NCBI RefSeq assembly: GCF_002887595.1
Contig: NZ_PEBU01000018.1
Location: forward strand, 1-64,000
Reading direction: 5' to 3'
DNA from: Bowmanella denitrificans
GTDB lineage: Bacteria; Pseudomonadota; Gammaproteobacteria; Enterobacterales; Alteromonadaceae
DNA length: 64,000 nucleotides
The notes beneath the pieces were generated by a model. It saw only the letters and a program-made list of their open reading frames with translations. It did no database searches and had not been told where the DNA came from. The translations under genes were made by a program, and so were the position numbers. Positions 34,192-42,740 of this stretch are shown here, piece after piece. Within the stretch, counting starts at the first letter, position 1. The number at the start of each line of letters is the position of its first letter.

Positions 34192-37100
34192 CAGGCAATC
34201 CTCCTGCCGCCGTCGAGTCGGTCTGACACATCTTTAAATGCGCGCGTTTGTTGCTCTGACGTGCGGTTGAGTTGTTCCAACTGGCGGACAATCTCAGGGT
34301 CCGAGACGACATTAGGCCTTGGGTCGGGTTGTTTGGGCTGCACGGGCTGTTGCTCGACCCCAGTGGATTTTTGTTGTGGCACGGTTATAACAACCGGCGG
34401 CGGTGGGGTTACCACCACCTCTACATTGATAACTGGTGGGCTATTGGCGGCTATCTCGGCGTTACTGGCTGCAATGGCCTGCAGCTCTGCAATTTGTTGC
34501 TCCTGTAGCGCCTTCAACTCGTCCTGCTTGGCCTCAAACGCCTTTTGTAGCTCATCCAGGGCGCTGGTCTGCTCGATGATGGCCTGGCTGTTTAGCTCGT
34601 CCAGGAGCGTTTGCAGATCTTGCAACTCGGTTAACGCCTGCTGCTGTACGTCCACCAATGCCGATTGCGCACTGGCAATGGCGGCGCGGGTCAGGGCTGA
34701 TTCATATTGTTGCTGTGCGTCTGCCTGCTGTTGCAGTTGCTGTGCAAGCGTTTGCAGGCCTAGTAACTCGGTCAGTTGGGCCTGCTGCAGTTGCTCCACT
34801 GCAGTTTGATGGGCTAATACTTCGCTGGGCAACTCTGATTCTTCTGGTGCATCCAGGGCACCCAGGGCGTCCTTAACCTGGTTAAACAGGGTGTTGTATT
34901 CGGCACTGCCTGCCCCATAGTAATCGCGGAGCAGTGTCAGGTAGTCAGACGATACGCCCTGTAGTTTACCCGCCGCATTGGCATCACCCGCCTGGGTTTT
35001 GCCCAGCAAATCATTGTACTGGGCGGCCAGCAATGCCAGTTGATCACCTGATTTCAGGTTGCTTAGATTGCTAGTGCCCAGGCCTGATGCAAATTCGTTA
35101 AGGCCGCTGATAGCGTCGCGCAGACGATTGAAGCGCTCAAGCTCGGCGTTCGCCAGCTCCTGTTGCTGGGCAATCTGCGCGTCATACCATGCGTTGGTGG
35201 CATCCAGTAGTTGGTCGGCAGCACTCAAACGCTGCTCAATACTGCCGCTGCTCAGTTGCCCTTTGAGCTGGGCTACGCGCTGGGCTTGGTGCGTAATCTC
35301 ATCCCAGCCGGGCATGGCGCGGCGGACTGCCAATACCGCATCATCAACTTGGGATCTAAAGCCAGCAATGGCATTGCTAATGGCCTCATAGGCCGATTGG
35401 ATCTCGCCCAACTTTGCCTGATGATTCGCAATGGTGTCATTCAGTCCGGTTACCTGGGCGTCGTAACGGGCTATGATTGCAGACTGCAGTTGGCCAATCA
35501 GCTCTACCTGTTGCTCCAGAGTGCCGCTATCCAGTTGGCCGCGCAGTGTGCTGATTTGGCCCGTTTGGTAGCCAACCTCATCCCAGCTTGCCCCCTGACG
35601 GCGGACTTGCAGCATGCTATCTGCCAGACTCGCTGAGGCTGCGCGAATGGCATCAAACAGCTGGGTAAAACGGCTAGTTACATCTGCAACCGCACGCTCA
35701 TGCTCGGCGGCCAGTGCATCCATTTGTTTTGCGGTATCTGCGTTGATTTGCTCCAGATATTTGTCGATTACGGCCTGGCGTTTACGGCCGTGCAGTTGCT
35801 CCAGTAACGTGGTGGATGCTCCCAGCTCTTCAGCCTGGTTGATTTGCTCCTGATACCATTTATCGAGGTCGTATAGCTCCAGGGCTGCACCGTCCAGGCC
35901 GATACGGTCTAGCTGTTGCTGGATGCTGGCTAGCCACTGGGCGCTGGCGGCGGTTACGCTGTTTAGCCCGTCGCCCAGACCTGTGGTGGCATCTTTGGCG
36001 GCTTCAACTTGATCCAGATACTGGTCCATGGTCGACACCAGTTGCATCAGTTTCGCAAACAGCTCCTGCCCGGATTCGGTATTCAGGTCCAGCCCTTCGA
36101 CCAGCGAACGGAATCCAGCATGGGTTTGTGGCAGGGTTAGGCCTAACTCGTCAAAGGTGGTACTTAACTGTTGCTGCAGGCGGTCAAACTGTTCCTGTTG
36201 GCTGTAAAACTCCTGGTAATAGGTGCCGGTTAGGGCCACCAGCGCATCTAGCCCGCCCACCATCTCAACAATGCCGGTGGCGGCCAGTGCAGCAGATTTG
36301 CCAGTCAGGTCATAGGTTAGATTTAACTGCTCTGCCAGGCCTGCCATGATTTGCATATTGTTGGATACGCGCAGCAGCGTATCGCTAAGGCCCTCGCCTT
36401 CTAACTGCAGGTCAGTTAAGAATGAGCCAAACACCTGGTTAATCATCGAATCGGTGACTGACTGCACCCAGTCGGCAATAGCGGCCTCGGCCTCTTCCTG
36501 GCTCATGTCCTTGATATTAATAGTGGTGGAGCGGCTGAAATTGGCTAACCACTCTTCTATGGGAGTCTCAACATCCTGAACGATCTGGGACCAGCCCTGC
36601 CGCCAGCTGCCTACAAAATCCTCGTTAAAGCGGGTGGTCAGTCTGGTTGTAACAGATTCAATATCGAACTGGTCGGCGGCATAAAGGATCGACGCCTCGA
36701 CTTGATCAAAAATCGCGTTGATAGGGTCGTCAGATATCTCGCTGGATTCGTCTCTGTACCTATATTTCCAGAGTTTTTTCTTCCTCTCCTGGCTCCAGAT
36801 TTCGCCGTCAAAGTCGCTGCCGCCGTACTGCAGGCGGGCCTCTACCTTGTGCTGCTTCCAGTTGCCGCCAAACAACGAACCGAACGCACCACCCAGCACC
36901 GCGCCCACCGCTGCACCAATGGGGCCACCGGCAGCTAGCCCGATGGCGGAGCCCAGCGAGCCACCCAGGGCACCCTGGCCACCGGCCGTGCCACCAAACA
37001 GGCCACCGAGAATCCCAGCAGCGCCATACTGCCAGTTGGCATAGCGGCCAGCACCGGAAAACAACGTATTGCCCCAGGTGTTGGTATAAATGCCCGCGTT

Positions 37101-39506
37101 GTGACCAAGCCACAGACCACCGCTGGCCAGGGCATTACCAATACCACTGCCGCCCAACAATCCGCCCAACCCTGCCAGGCCGCCCAGTGAGCTGGCTGCA
37201 GATGCCCCGCTTAATGCCGTACCAGCCAGGCCGCCACTGCCTAAACCCAGCATGGGCATAATGGCTTGCTGGATCTGCAGCACGATGGGGCGGGTAATGG
37301 CCAAGTGCAGCATTTCGGCCAGGGTGCGCTTAAAGGCATCCAGAATGTCGTCAAAGGCGTCATCGGCGCGGCCGCTGAGCGCCTCAAACCAGGCATCACT
37401 AAAACTGCTGTCGATGCGCTCAAACGCCGATACCCAGGCCTGGCCCCAGTCGTCAACTTGCTGCTGGGCGTCATACAGCTGGCGCGCCAGGTCTGCCACT
37501 TCGCGGGCCTGGTCGGCGGTGGCGTCGGCATTTAAACGGCGCAGCGCGGTTTGCACGGCTAACTCGCGGCCCTGGTATTTGGTCAGGCCCAGTTCTTCGC
37601 GCAGCTGTTTTATATAGTCAGCATTAGCAGCGGTGTTTTTGTCCTGTTGTTTCTCGGCTTTTTTCTGTTCGGCGGTGAGTTCGGCGTATTTGCCGGTTAG
37701 CAATGTTGCCGCTTCCATATATGCGCCCCAGGACAGCAGCCCGGACTTATGCGCTTGCTCAAGCAATTCATGCTCTGCGGTGTACTTAGTCATTGCCGCT
37801 TGCGCGGGGTAGAGCGTGTCCAGCAACTTTTGCAGTTCTTTGTTTACTTCGTCGGTGCCAGTGCTGGTTTTACCCTGCTGCTCGTTCAATTGCCCCAAAC
37901 GCTGTTCCAGGAACTGGATTTTTTTACTGAGTGCGTCGACTTTGCCCTGGGCGGCGTCGAAGTAGTGCAGCGCTACTTTGTCGTCTGGGCGGGCGTGCAT
38001 GCGCTGCCGCGCTTCCTGCAGCAGTTGCACGGCAAAGTCCAGTTGGCCCTGGTACAGGGCTAGCGATGCTTCGGCTTTGGCTTTGGTGAAGCTGGCAAAG
38101 GGGTTTAACTCGCTCATGGCGCTGTTTAACCCTTCGACTTTGTTAGTTAGTTCTTTGGTTGGGTCAATGGCGTCTTCGGTGGCGTTTAGGTACTCGTAAA
38201 TGGCATAACCGGCCAGTAACGCTATACCAGCAGGGCCCCCCAGCAGTGCCAGTGTAGAGCGCAGGCCTTTACCTGCAGCATTTAGCAAATTAACGGCAAC
38301 AGTGGCGCGATTGGCCACTGGCACGGTTTGCGTCATCATCAGGTTGGCGTTGTAGACAGTGCGATTTACCGCTGTTTGGTTTACATACCAGGCACGTAAG
38401 CCGGTGACCAGTTTACCCGCCCCAACGGCCACTGCAGCCAAGCCTACGCCGTACTTACTCAGGATTAACAGCGCCGCGCCGCCACCGGCCAGGGCGGTAA
38501 TAGCGGCCGTGGCGTTTTGTAGTTCGCTGGCGTCCATTTCGTCCAGGGTGGTGGCGGCACCTACCAGCAAGGCTGCCCAGGTTTGGGTGGCACCGGTGGC
38601 CTGGTCCAGCCGGGACAAGGCCATGCCCATGGCGTTGTCGAACGTTTGGCCAGCGCGGCCCAGCGATAGCGGTATGGCGGCCATGTCGGCATTGATTTGC
38701 GGCAACTGCTGTAGGATCACGTCCAGCACGTCGCGCGACAAGAGCTTACCTTCCAGCACTTGCAGGCGCAGTTGGCCAGTGGTTTTGTCAAAGCCGGATG
38801 CAATGCGGTTGGCCAGTTCGGGTATGTTTTCCAGTACGCTGTTAAATTCTTCTGCCCTTACCACGCCGCCGCCAAGGCCCTGGCTTAACTGCAGCAGGCC
38901 GTTTTTCATGGCGTCGGTACTGCTACCGCCGATGATGCCCAGCTTTTGCACCGCGTCGGTAAAGTTCAGCATTTGCTCGTTGGTGGCCTGCAGATCTTTG
39001 CGGGCGGTAGACATGCGCTGGAACAGTTCAACGGTGCTGTCCAGGGCTGCGCCATTTTGCTGGGCAATGGCGTACATGGTCTTGCTGACTTCGTTGTAGT
39101 CGCCGGTGGCCTTGGTGGCGGTTTGTACTCGGGTTTGTAATACGTTGAAGTCGTCGGCCAGGTGGGCGAAATCTTTGACCTTTCCGGCTGCAGACAGGGC
39201 GGCGTAGAACACCGCGCCTACGCCCACCATGGCGGTTAGGTGGTCTTTAAGGTCCTGTATGTCTTTGCTAACCGCACGGGTGCCTTTGGTTAGCTCGTTG
39301 GTGCCGCGCTTGGCCTGATCTAACCCCGCTTTGGCACTTTGGCCCGCGCCCTGGGTTTGCTTTAACTTGGTGTTGGTGTCTTGCAGTGCTTCAGACATAT
39401 CACGCACGTCGCGAACGACAACTTTGCCGCCCTCGGTGGTGAATCTGATTGCTAACTGCATGTCGTTCATTGGATGCGCCGGTACGTAAATTAATGGGGT
39501 GGGCAT
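34191..39506 (-). CDS. Tape measure protein
   Basis: Protein of 1,771 residues, the largest gene of the window. The tape-measure N-terminal domain (about 100-310) has DDFNVLQTRVQTATK, FQRMSTARKDLQA and LLQLSQGLGGGVVRAEEFN. Hydrophobic helices lie near residues 340-440, and a glycine/alanine-rich stretch lies around 760-880. Long coiled coils rich in Gln fill the C-terminal half, with two related modules in DAIRAASASLADSMLQVRRQ and later text. Length sets the tail length; at about 0.15 nm per residue this would give a tail near 260 nm. The start at 39,506 follows AAGGGCAGG. Confidence 0.9.
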   Translation of the reverse strand: MPTPLIYVPAHPMNDMQLAIRFTTEGGKVVVRDVRDMSEALQDTNTKLKQTQGAGQSAKAGLDQAKRGTNELTKGTRAVSKDIQDLKDHLTAMVGVGAVFYAALSAAGKVKDFAHLADDFNVLQTRVQTATKATGDYNEVSKTMYAIAQQNGAALDSTVELFQRMSTARKDLQATNEQMLNFTDAVQKLGIIGGSSTDAMKNGLLQLSQGLGGGVVRAEEFNSVLENIPELANRIASGFDKTTGQLRLQVLEGKLLSRDVLDVILQQLPQINADMAAIPLSLGRAGQTFDNAMGMALSRLDQATGATQTWAALLVGAATTLDEMDASELQNATAAITALAGGGAALLILSKYGVGLAAVAVGAGKLVTGLRAWYVNQTAVNRTVYNANLMMTQTVPVANRATVAVNLLNAAGKGLRSTLALLGGPAGIALLAGYAIYEYLNATEDAIDPTKELTNKVEGLNSAMSELNPFASFTKAKAEASLALYQGQLDFAVQLLQEARQRMHARPDDKVALHYFDAAQGKVDALSKKIQFLEQRLGQLNEQQGKTSTGTDEVNKELQKLLDTLYPAQAAMTKYTAEHELLEQAHKSGLLSWGAYMEAATLLTGKYAELTAEQKKAEKQQDKNTAANADYIKQLREELGLTKYQGRELAVQTALRRLNADATADQAREVADLARQLYDAQQQVDDWGQAWVSAFERIDSSFSDAWFEALSGRADDAFDDILDAFKRTLAEMLHLAITRPIVLQIQQAIMPMLGLGSGGLAGTALSGASAASSLGGLAGLGGLLGGSGIGNALASGGLWLGHNAGIYTNTWGNTLFSGAGRYANWQYGAAGILGGLFGGTAGGQGALGGSLGSAIGLAAGGPIGAAVGAVLGGAFGSLFGGNWKQHKVEARLQYGGSDFDGEIWSQERKKKLWKYRYRDESSEISDDPINAIFDQVEASILYAADQFDIESVTTRLTTRFNEDFVGSWRQGWSQIVQDVETPIEEWLANFSRSTTINIKDMSQEEAEAAIADWVQSVTDSMINQVFGSFLTDLQLEGEGLSDTLLRVSNNMQIMAGLAEQLNLTYDLTGKSAALAATGIVEMVGGLDALVALTGTYYQEFYSQQEQFDRLQQQLSTTFDELGLTLPQTHAGFRSLVEGLDLNTESGQELFAKLMQLVSTMDQYLDQVEAAKDATTGLGDGLNSVTAASAQWLASIQQQLDRIGLDGAALELYDLDKWYQEQINQAEELGASTTLLEQLHGRKRQAVIDKYLEQINADTAKQMDALAAEHERAVADVTSRFTQLFDAIRAASASLADSMLQVRRQGASWDEVGYQTGQISTLRGQLDSGTLEQQVELIGQLQSAIIARYDAQVTGLNDTIANHQAKLGEIQSAYEAISNAIAGFRSQVDDAVLAVRRAMPGWDEITHQAQRVAQLKGQLSSGSIEQRLSAADQLLDATNAWYDAQIAQQQELANAELERFNRLRDAISGLNEFASGLGTSNLSNLKSGDQLALLAAQYNDLLGKTQAGDANAAGKLQGVSSDYLTLLRDYYGAGSAEYNTLFNQVKDALGALDAPEESELPSEVLAHQTAVEQLQQAQLTELLGLQTLAQQLQQQADAQQQYESALTRAAIASAQSALVDVQQQALTELQDLQTLLDELNSQAIIEQTSALDELQKAFEAKQDELKALQEQQIAELQAIAASNAEIAANSPPVINVEVVVTPPPPVVITVPQQKSTGVEQQPVQPKQPDPRPNVVSDPEIVRQLEQLNRTSEQQTRAFKDVSDRLDGGRRIA

Positions 39507-39513
39507 CCTGCCC

Positions 39514-39879
39514 TTAGCCTTCCTGGCTACTCCATGCCGCCAGGGCGGCCAGTTCCATGACTTGCAGGCCGCGCCATACGGCGTCCTTTAACTCGATTGG
39601 CAGTGCCTGGTAGTCAGGCATCCGCATGGCCCTTACATCGATAGCCGGGTAGTTCAACCCGGTGCGGGTGCCTGCCATGCCAGCGGTTAGCCACTGGGTT
39701 GACACGGCGTAAAACAGCCGCACGGTGAGCAGGTTGCCTGGCTGAATATCGGGGCCAGCCTGGGCCGTGGCCTGCTGGTCGATTAGTTCCTGTGGTGCGC
39801 CCAGCGCTTTCATGCGCTCGGCCACCACTTTGGCTTTACTGCTGCCGCTGGTAGCCCAGTACGTGGCTACTTCCTGGAG
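39514..39879 (-). CDS. Tail assembly chaperone GT extension (reached by -1 frameshift)
   Basis: This reading frame lies at -1 relative to the G-like gene and is open from the slippery site onward. Codons begin CTC CAG GAA and run without a stop into ELIDQQATAQAGPDIQPG and end near AWSSQEG. It contributes about 121 residues to a G-T fusion of about 258 residues. A GTG at 39,828 could start it alone, but no good ribosome site precedes it. In lambda-type phages the fusion recruits tail-tube subunits onto the tape measure, encoded immediately downstream here. Confidence 0.75.
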   Translation of the reverse strand, partial: LQEVATYWATSGSSKAKVVAERMKALGAPQELIDQQATAQAGPDIQPGNLLTVRLFYAVSTQWLTAGMAGTRTGLNYPAIDVRAMRMPDYQALPIELKDAVWRGLQVMELAALAAWSSQEG

Positions 39880-39885
39880 TTTTTT
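39851..39885 (-). other. Programmed -1 ribosomal frameshift signal
   Basis: On the minus strand the heptamer A AAA AAC (39,885-39,879) lies in the zero frame of the G-like gene (codons GCA AAA AAC). An 8-base spacer is followed by a perfect 6-bp hairpin GTAGCC-ACGTACTG-GGCTAC (39,870-39,851). The zero-frame stop TAG is inside the hairpin. Slippery site, spacer length, stem and -1 open frame are all present, which is a complete cassette. Confidence 0.85.
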
Positions 39886-40289
39886 GCCAGGGGATCTCCT
39901 TCGCGGGCTTCGCGGTAGGTTTGGGTAACCGCGTCGCGCACTTCTTTGCTTTGCAACAGGCGTTTAATGTTGTCGGGGGTGTTGGCCAACTGCTGGTCGC
40001 CGTCCATAAAGGGGAAATCATGTTTAGGGTGTTTTTCGAACCCTACCCAATAGGTGGCAATACGCTCATCTGCCCATGCCAGGGCTTCGCGTTCTTTACC
40101 TTCTTTTTGCAGCTGTACCAGCTTGTCCAGCTCTTCGTTAACCTGGGGCAAGGGCAGGCATTCGAACAGGCCAACAAAATGGGCGTAGGCGTAAACTGTA
40201 TGGCCTTTGCTGTCGATGTCTTCGGTAGGGATGCGTACCACTACCGGGGCTTTAAAACGTTGTTTTGCCAGGGCGTCGACTTGAAACAT
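39867..40289 (-). CDS. Tail assembly chaperone, G-like
   Basis: Protein of 140 residues ending LAKNSRK. It begins MFQVDALAKQRFKAPVVVRI, a pattern common to tail chaperone G proteins encoded between the tail tube and tape measure genes. The middle is charged and helical (NEELDKLVQLQKEGKEREA). Most ribosomes would stop at 39,867; a fraction shift at the A AAA AAC site to make the longer GT form. It coats the tape measure protein during tail assembly and is absent from the virion. Confidence 0.82.
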   Translation of the reverse strand: MFQVDALAKQRFKAPVVVRIPTEDIDSKGHTVYAYAHFVGLFECLPLPQVNEELDKLVQLQKEGKEREALAWADERIATYWVGFEKHPKHDFPFMDGDQQLANTPDNIKRLLQSKEVRDAVTQTYREAREGDPLAKNSRK

Positions 40290-40331
40290 GGGTATCTCCG
40301 GTTAGTAACTGGGTGAGGCGGCAGCGCCGCC

Positions 40332-41288
40332 TTACAGGGTGGTTAGGGTAAAGTCGCTGTTTTTGGTTAGCGGCTTGATCGTTAGGGTTAAATCCAGGTA
40401 CAGACGGCCTGCATCGTTACGGCGCGATACCTGCCCAAGTTGTGCATTGGGGATTGCCAGCAAGTGGATATTGCCGCCGTGACTGGCGGTTTTGCCACGC
40501 TGGTAGTTCAGTGCACCGGATTCGCCTTTTTTTGCTTTGGTCCAGTAGTTGATAGCGCTTGGATCCGGTTCAACAATGGAGATGCTGATAGAGCCATTGC
40601 GTTCCTCAAAGGCGATCTCTTCCTGGTTGGTGACATGCAGGTGGCTGAAGACATTGCCAAAAGTGACCTCCAGGCTGGCCATGCCGACTGGGTTGCCAAA
40701 CAAGGTCATGGTTTCCACGGTGTTGGCAGCGGTGGGCAGCGGGGCAGTTAGGCCAGACCAATCTACTGCTGGCAACGCGCCTGCTGGTTCTGGGTCTACG
40801 TCGAGGCCCATGGCGGTGCATTCGTAGTAATCCAGGGCACCTGGCTTGCTGACGTACTTAAGGCCACTGATGCGCACACCAGTTAATTTGTGCAGCACGC
40901 CATTGGCACCGCCAGCGTAGTAATACAATGTGCCGTGTTCGAATGCTTCCGACACGGGCGCATAAGCTACGTTGGTGTCGGGTGTGACGGTTTCGCTCAA
41001 GCCTGCCGCACGTAGCAGCGGCGCATGCGGCACTGGGGTGGCGGGCTGGCCATCGGCTGCGCCACGGGCATAAAACTTAAAGGTAATAGCCTGGTAGCCG
41101 GCAACGGTTTGTTCGCCTGCCGCGCCGGGGAACCCTAGCGCTTCCTGCAGCTGTTCGCGGGTAAACTCAGGGTTGTAGTTAATGTCGTAAACCGCAATGG
41201 CATTCAGGCCGGTTAGGGCTTCGTCGGTGCCATAGGCCGCCGCCTGCAGTTTGAACAGAATGTATTCTTCTTTGGCGTTAAGAGGCAT
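40332..41288 (-). CDS. Major tail tube protein
   Basis: Protein of 318 residues, beta-rich, located between the tail terminator-type genes and the G/GT chaperones, the standard place of the tail tube gene in siphophages. Visible blocks are YGTDEALTGLNAIAVYDIN, LHKLTGVRISGLKYV and RLYLDLTLTIKPL. The long length compared with about 200-250 for simple tube proteins suggests an added surface domain. The start overlaps the previous gene's stop codon (TAATG). No sheath gene accompanies it, which argues for a non-contractile tail. Confidence 0.72.
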   Translation of the reverse strand: MPLNAKEEYILFKLQAAAYGTDEALTGLNAIAVYDINYNPEFTREQLQEALGFPGAAGEQTVAGYQAITFKFYARGAADGQPATPVPHAPLLRAAGLSETVTPDTNVAYAPVSEAFEHGTLYYYAGGANGVLHKLTGVRISGLKYVSKPGALDYYECTAMGLDVDPEPAGALPAVDWSGLTAPLPTAANTVETMTLFGNPVGMASLEVTFGNVFSHLHVTNQEEIAFEERNGSISISIVEPDPSAINYWTKAKKGESGALNYQRGKTASHGGNIHLLAIPNAQLGQVSRRNDAGRLYLDLTLTIKPLTKNSDFTLTTL

Positions 41289-41425
41289 TACGCTTTCTCC
41301 TGCGGTTTGGCCTTAGCAGCTTTTTGCTTGGCCTGGGCTGTTAGGTAGTCCGCCTCGCTGACACGTTTGCCGTCTACCTGGTAGTAGCGGCCACCTTTGG
41401 CGGGGGCTGGGTTAGGGGTTGCCAT
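41288..41425 (-). CDS. Small conserved-position phage protein (45 residues)
   Basis: A 45-residue basic protein: MATPNPAPAKGGRYYQVDGK, then EADYLTAQAKQKAAKAK. It overlaps the gp37-like gene upstream by 14 bases and the tail tube start downstream by one base. It occupies the place of Mu gp38, also a very small gene, but the sequence does not clearly match that family. GGAGTAACCC precedes the ATG. Function unknown. Confidence 0.6.
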   Translation of the reverse strand: MATPNPAPAKGGRYYQVDGKRVSEADYLTAQAKQKAAKAKPQEKA

Positions 41426-41849
41426 GGGTTACTCCTTCTGCAAGGTATTGAGGGACAGCAAAGCGGTACAAATGCCACAAGGTGGCGTCTGGCATGCCAA
41501 CAGGTTCGGTGCGGGTTAAGCTGACTCGCTCGTAGTTGGGGCCAGGGTGCCAACCCAGCAGGCTGCCCAGCAGGGTTTGCTCTAGCTGGTCGATTTTGGC
41601 GTTGCCGTTTGCGCCGGTTGGGTCGTTAACCGAGCGAATACCTACCAGCACGCCAAAGGCTTTCACGCCTTTTTGGGTTAGGGGGCCTAAGTCCTGACTG
41701 CGCTCGTTGTAGGTAGATGGCAGTGGGATAACAAAGGCCTCCATGTTGCGGGCTACGCCATTTTTCATGGCCATGGCCACTGACAGGGCGCTGCCGACCC
41801 GGTCAAACACCGACAGGGCTTTTAAACGGCTTTCAAGCAGGGCCAACAT
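41412..41849 (-). CDS. Mu gp37-like protein (DUF1834), tail terminator type
   Basis: Protein of 145 residues. It matches the Mu gp37/DUF1834 pattern: MLALLESRLKALSVFDRVGS at the start, EAFVIPLPSTYNERSQD in the middle and the block NGNAKIDQLEQTLLGSLLGW, GPNYERVSL. Such proteins sit at the head-tail junction and cap the tail tube. The start overlaps the DUF1320 gene stop (TAATG). Confidence 0.78.
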   Translation of the reverse strand: MLALLESRLKALSVFDRVGSALSVAMAMKNGVARNMEAFVIPLPSTYNERSQDLGPLTQKGVKAFGVLVGIRSVNDPTGANGNAKIDQLEQTLLGSLLGWHPGPNYERVSLTRTEPVGMPDATLWHLYRFAVPQYLAEGVTHGNP

Positions 41850-42265
41850 CAGATAAACCCTTTGCTATTGCGGCGGCTGAATACCAGTTCAGAGGACTGG
41901 ATTTCTATGGCGTCGTCGGGTTGTACCGCTGGGGTTGAAGTTTCAACGCCCAGGGTAACGTCGCCTTTGGCCAGGCTTTTTAAAAAAGCCAGGGCGTCTA
42001 CCTTATTGGCGCTAACCACTTCGGAGGGGGCGTTGTCGTACAGGTAGTAACGGGCCAGATCTGCACAAAGCCTTACCAGTACGGCAGGCACAGTAGAAAG
42101 GGGGAGGGTGTAACGCCCTCCCAAGTAACCGTTAATGGTTGCCGTGGCGTCGTCTATGGCTTTTTGGGCCTTGGCGGCGTCAACCTGGCTTTGGCCGGGG
42201 TTGGTTAGGTCGACCAACTCTTGTTGTCCAAAGCGAGCAACTAAACCATCAACGGTGCAGTACAT
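41849..42265 (-). CDS. Mu gp36-like protein (DUF1320), head completion
   Basis: Protein of 138 residues. The DUF1320 pattern is clear: MYCTVDGLVARFGQQELVDL, then AIDDATATINGYLGGRY, then LCADLARYYLYDN. Members are connector or head-completion proteins of Mu-type heads. The gene directly follows the gp35-like gene, as in Mu. Confidence 0.85.
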   Translation of the reverse strand: MYCTVDGLVARFGQQELVDLTNPGQSQVDAAKAQKAIDDATATINGYLGGRYTLPLSTVPAVLVRLCADLARYYLYDNAPSEVVSANKVDALAFLKSLAKGDVTLGVETSTPAVQPDDAIEIQSSELVFSRRNSKGFI

Positions 42266-42625
42266 TTACGCGCCCGCCTGTTGGTCAGCCGCTTTGTCGT
42301 CGCCAGCTTCATCTTTGGGGGGGGCTTTGTCGGCGGCCTTGGGATTGGCGGTTTTCTTATTAGCCGCCGTTTTTTCCGCTTCGGCCTGGGCGGCGGTGTA
42401 GGCGGCCTGGTCCACAGCGTCGGTGTTGACGGTATCGGCCAGTTCTTCAAGGGCCACTTCCCGCACAGATAAACGCGGTTCTTTGTGCAACCGCTTGAGG
42501 TCGGATTCGCTGAAATAATCAAGGGGGAAGGCACTGCCTTGGTCAGTAAAACCATGGCCGCAACGGCGAAACGATGCACCCAGGGCGGTCACCACCAGGA
42601 CCTTTATTAAGGCTGATTTAGTCAT
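42266..42625 (-). CDS. Mu gp35-like protein (HI1506-related)
   Basis: About 119 residues. The N-terminal half has SFRRCGHGFTDQGSAFPLDY and LKRLHKEPRLSVREV, the pattern of Mu gp35/HI1506-type proteins (a short domain ending in L.v.ev). The C-terminal half is a low-complexity Ala/Lys/Asp tail. The start at 42,625 has GGGAG seven bases upstream; that site lies inside an ACAACTGGGAG sequence of the hexamer array. It follows the capsid gene, as in Mu. Confidence 0.72.
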   Translation of the reverse strand: MTKSALIKVLVVTALGASFRRCGHGFTDQGSAFPLDYFSESDLKRLHKEPRLSVREVALEELADTVNTDAVDQAAYTAAQAEAEKTAANKKTANPKAADKAPPKDEAGDDKAADQQAGA

Positions 42626-42637
42626 TATTTGTCTCCC

Positions 42638-42661
42638 AGTTGTCACAGTTGTAATGGTTGT
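42638..42661 (-). promoter_or_regulatory. ACAACY hexamer triplet, 9-bp period, before gp35
   Basis: On the minus strand three hexamers ACAACC, ACAACT and ACAACT occur every 9 bp (plus-strand AGTTGT at 42,638 and 42,647 and GGTTGT at 42,656). The array ends at the ribosome site of the gp35-like gene. The same array type is found at 55,531-55,583. It may be a DNA operator or an RNA-protein binding site in the leader; the binding protein is unknown. Confidence 0.6.
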
Positions 42662-42670
42662 ACCCCTGGT

Positions 42671-42700
42671 CCAGCGGCTGGCGGTTACACCAGCCGCTGG
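42671..42700 (-). other. Hairpin after the major capsid gene
   Basis: CCAGCGGCTGG-8-CCAGCCGCTGG, an 11-bp perfect stem, lies 40 bp after the capsid stop codon on the minus-strand transcript. There is no T-run, so it may stabilise or attenuate the mRNA, keeping capsid expression above that of downstream genes, rather than fully terminate it. Confidence 0.6.
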
Positions 42701-42740
42701 TTGCGTGGTGCCCTAGTGGGCTGTCGCGGGGTGTTATGGG

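Noticed and set aside
38359-39099. Plus-strand open frame of 246 residues in the tape measure gene
   Set aside because: Antisense shadow of the tape measure protein, low-complexity Ser/Ala composition, no start signal.
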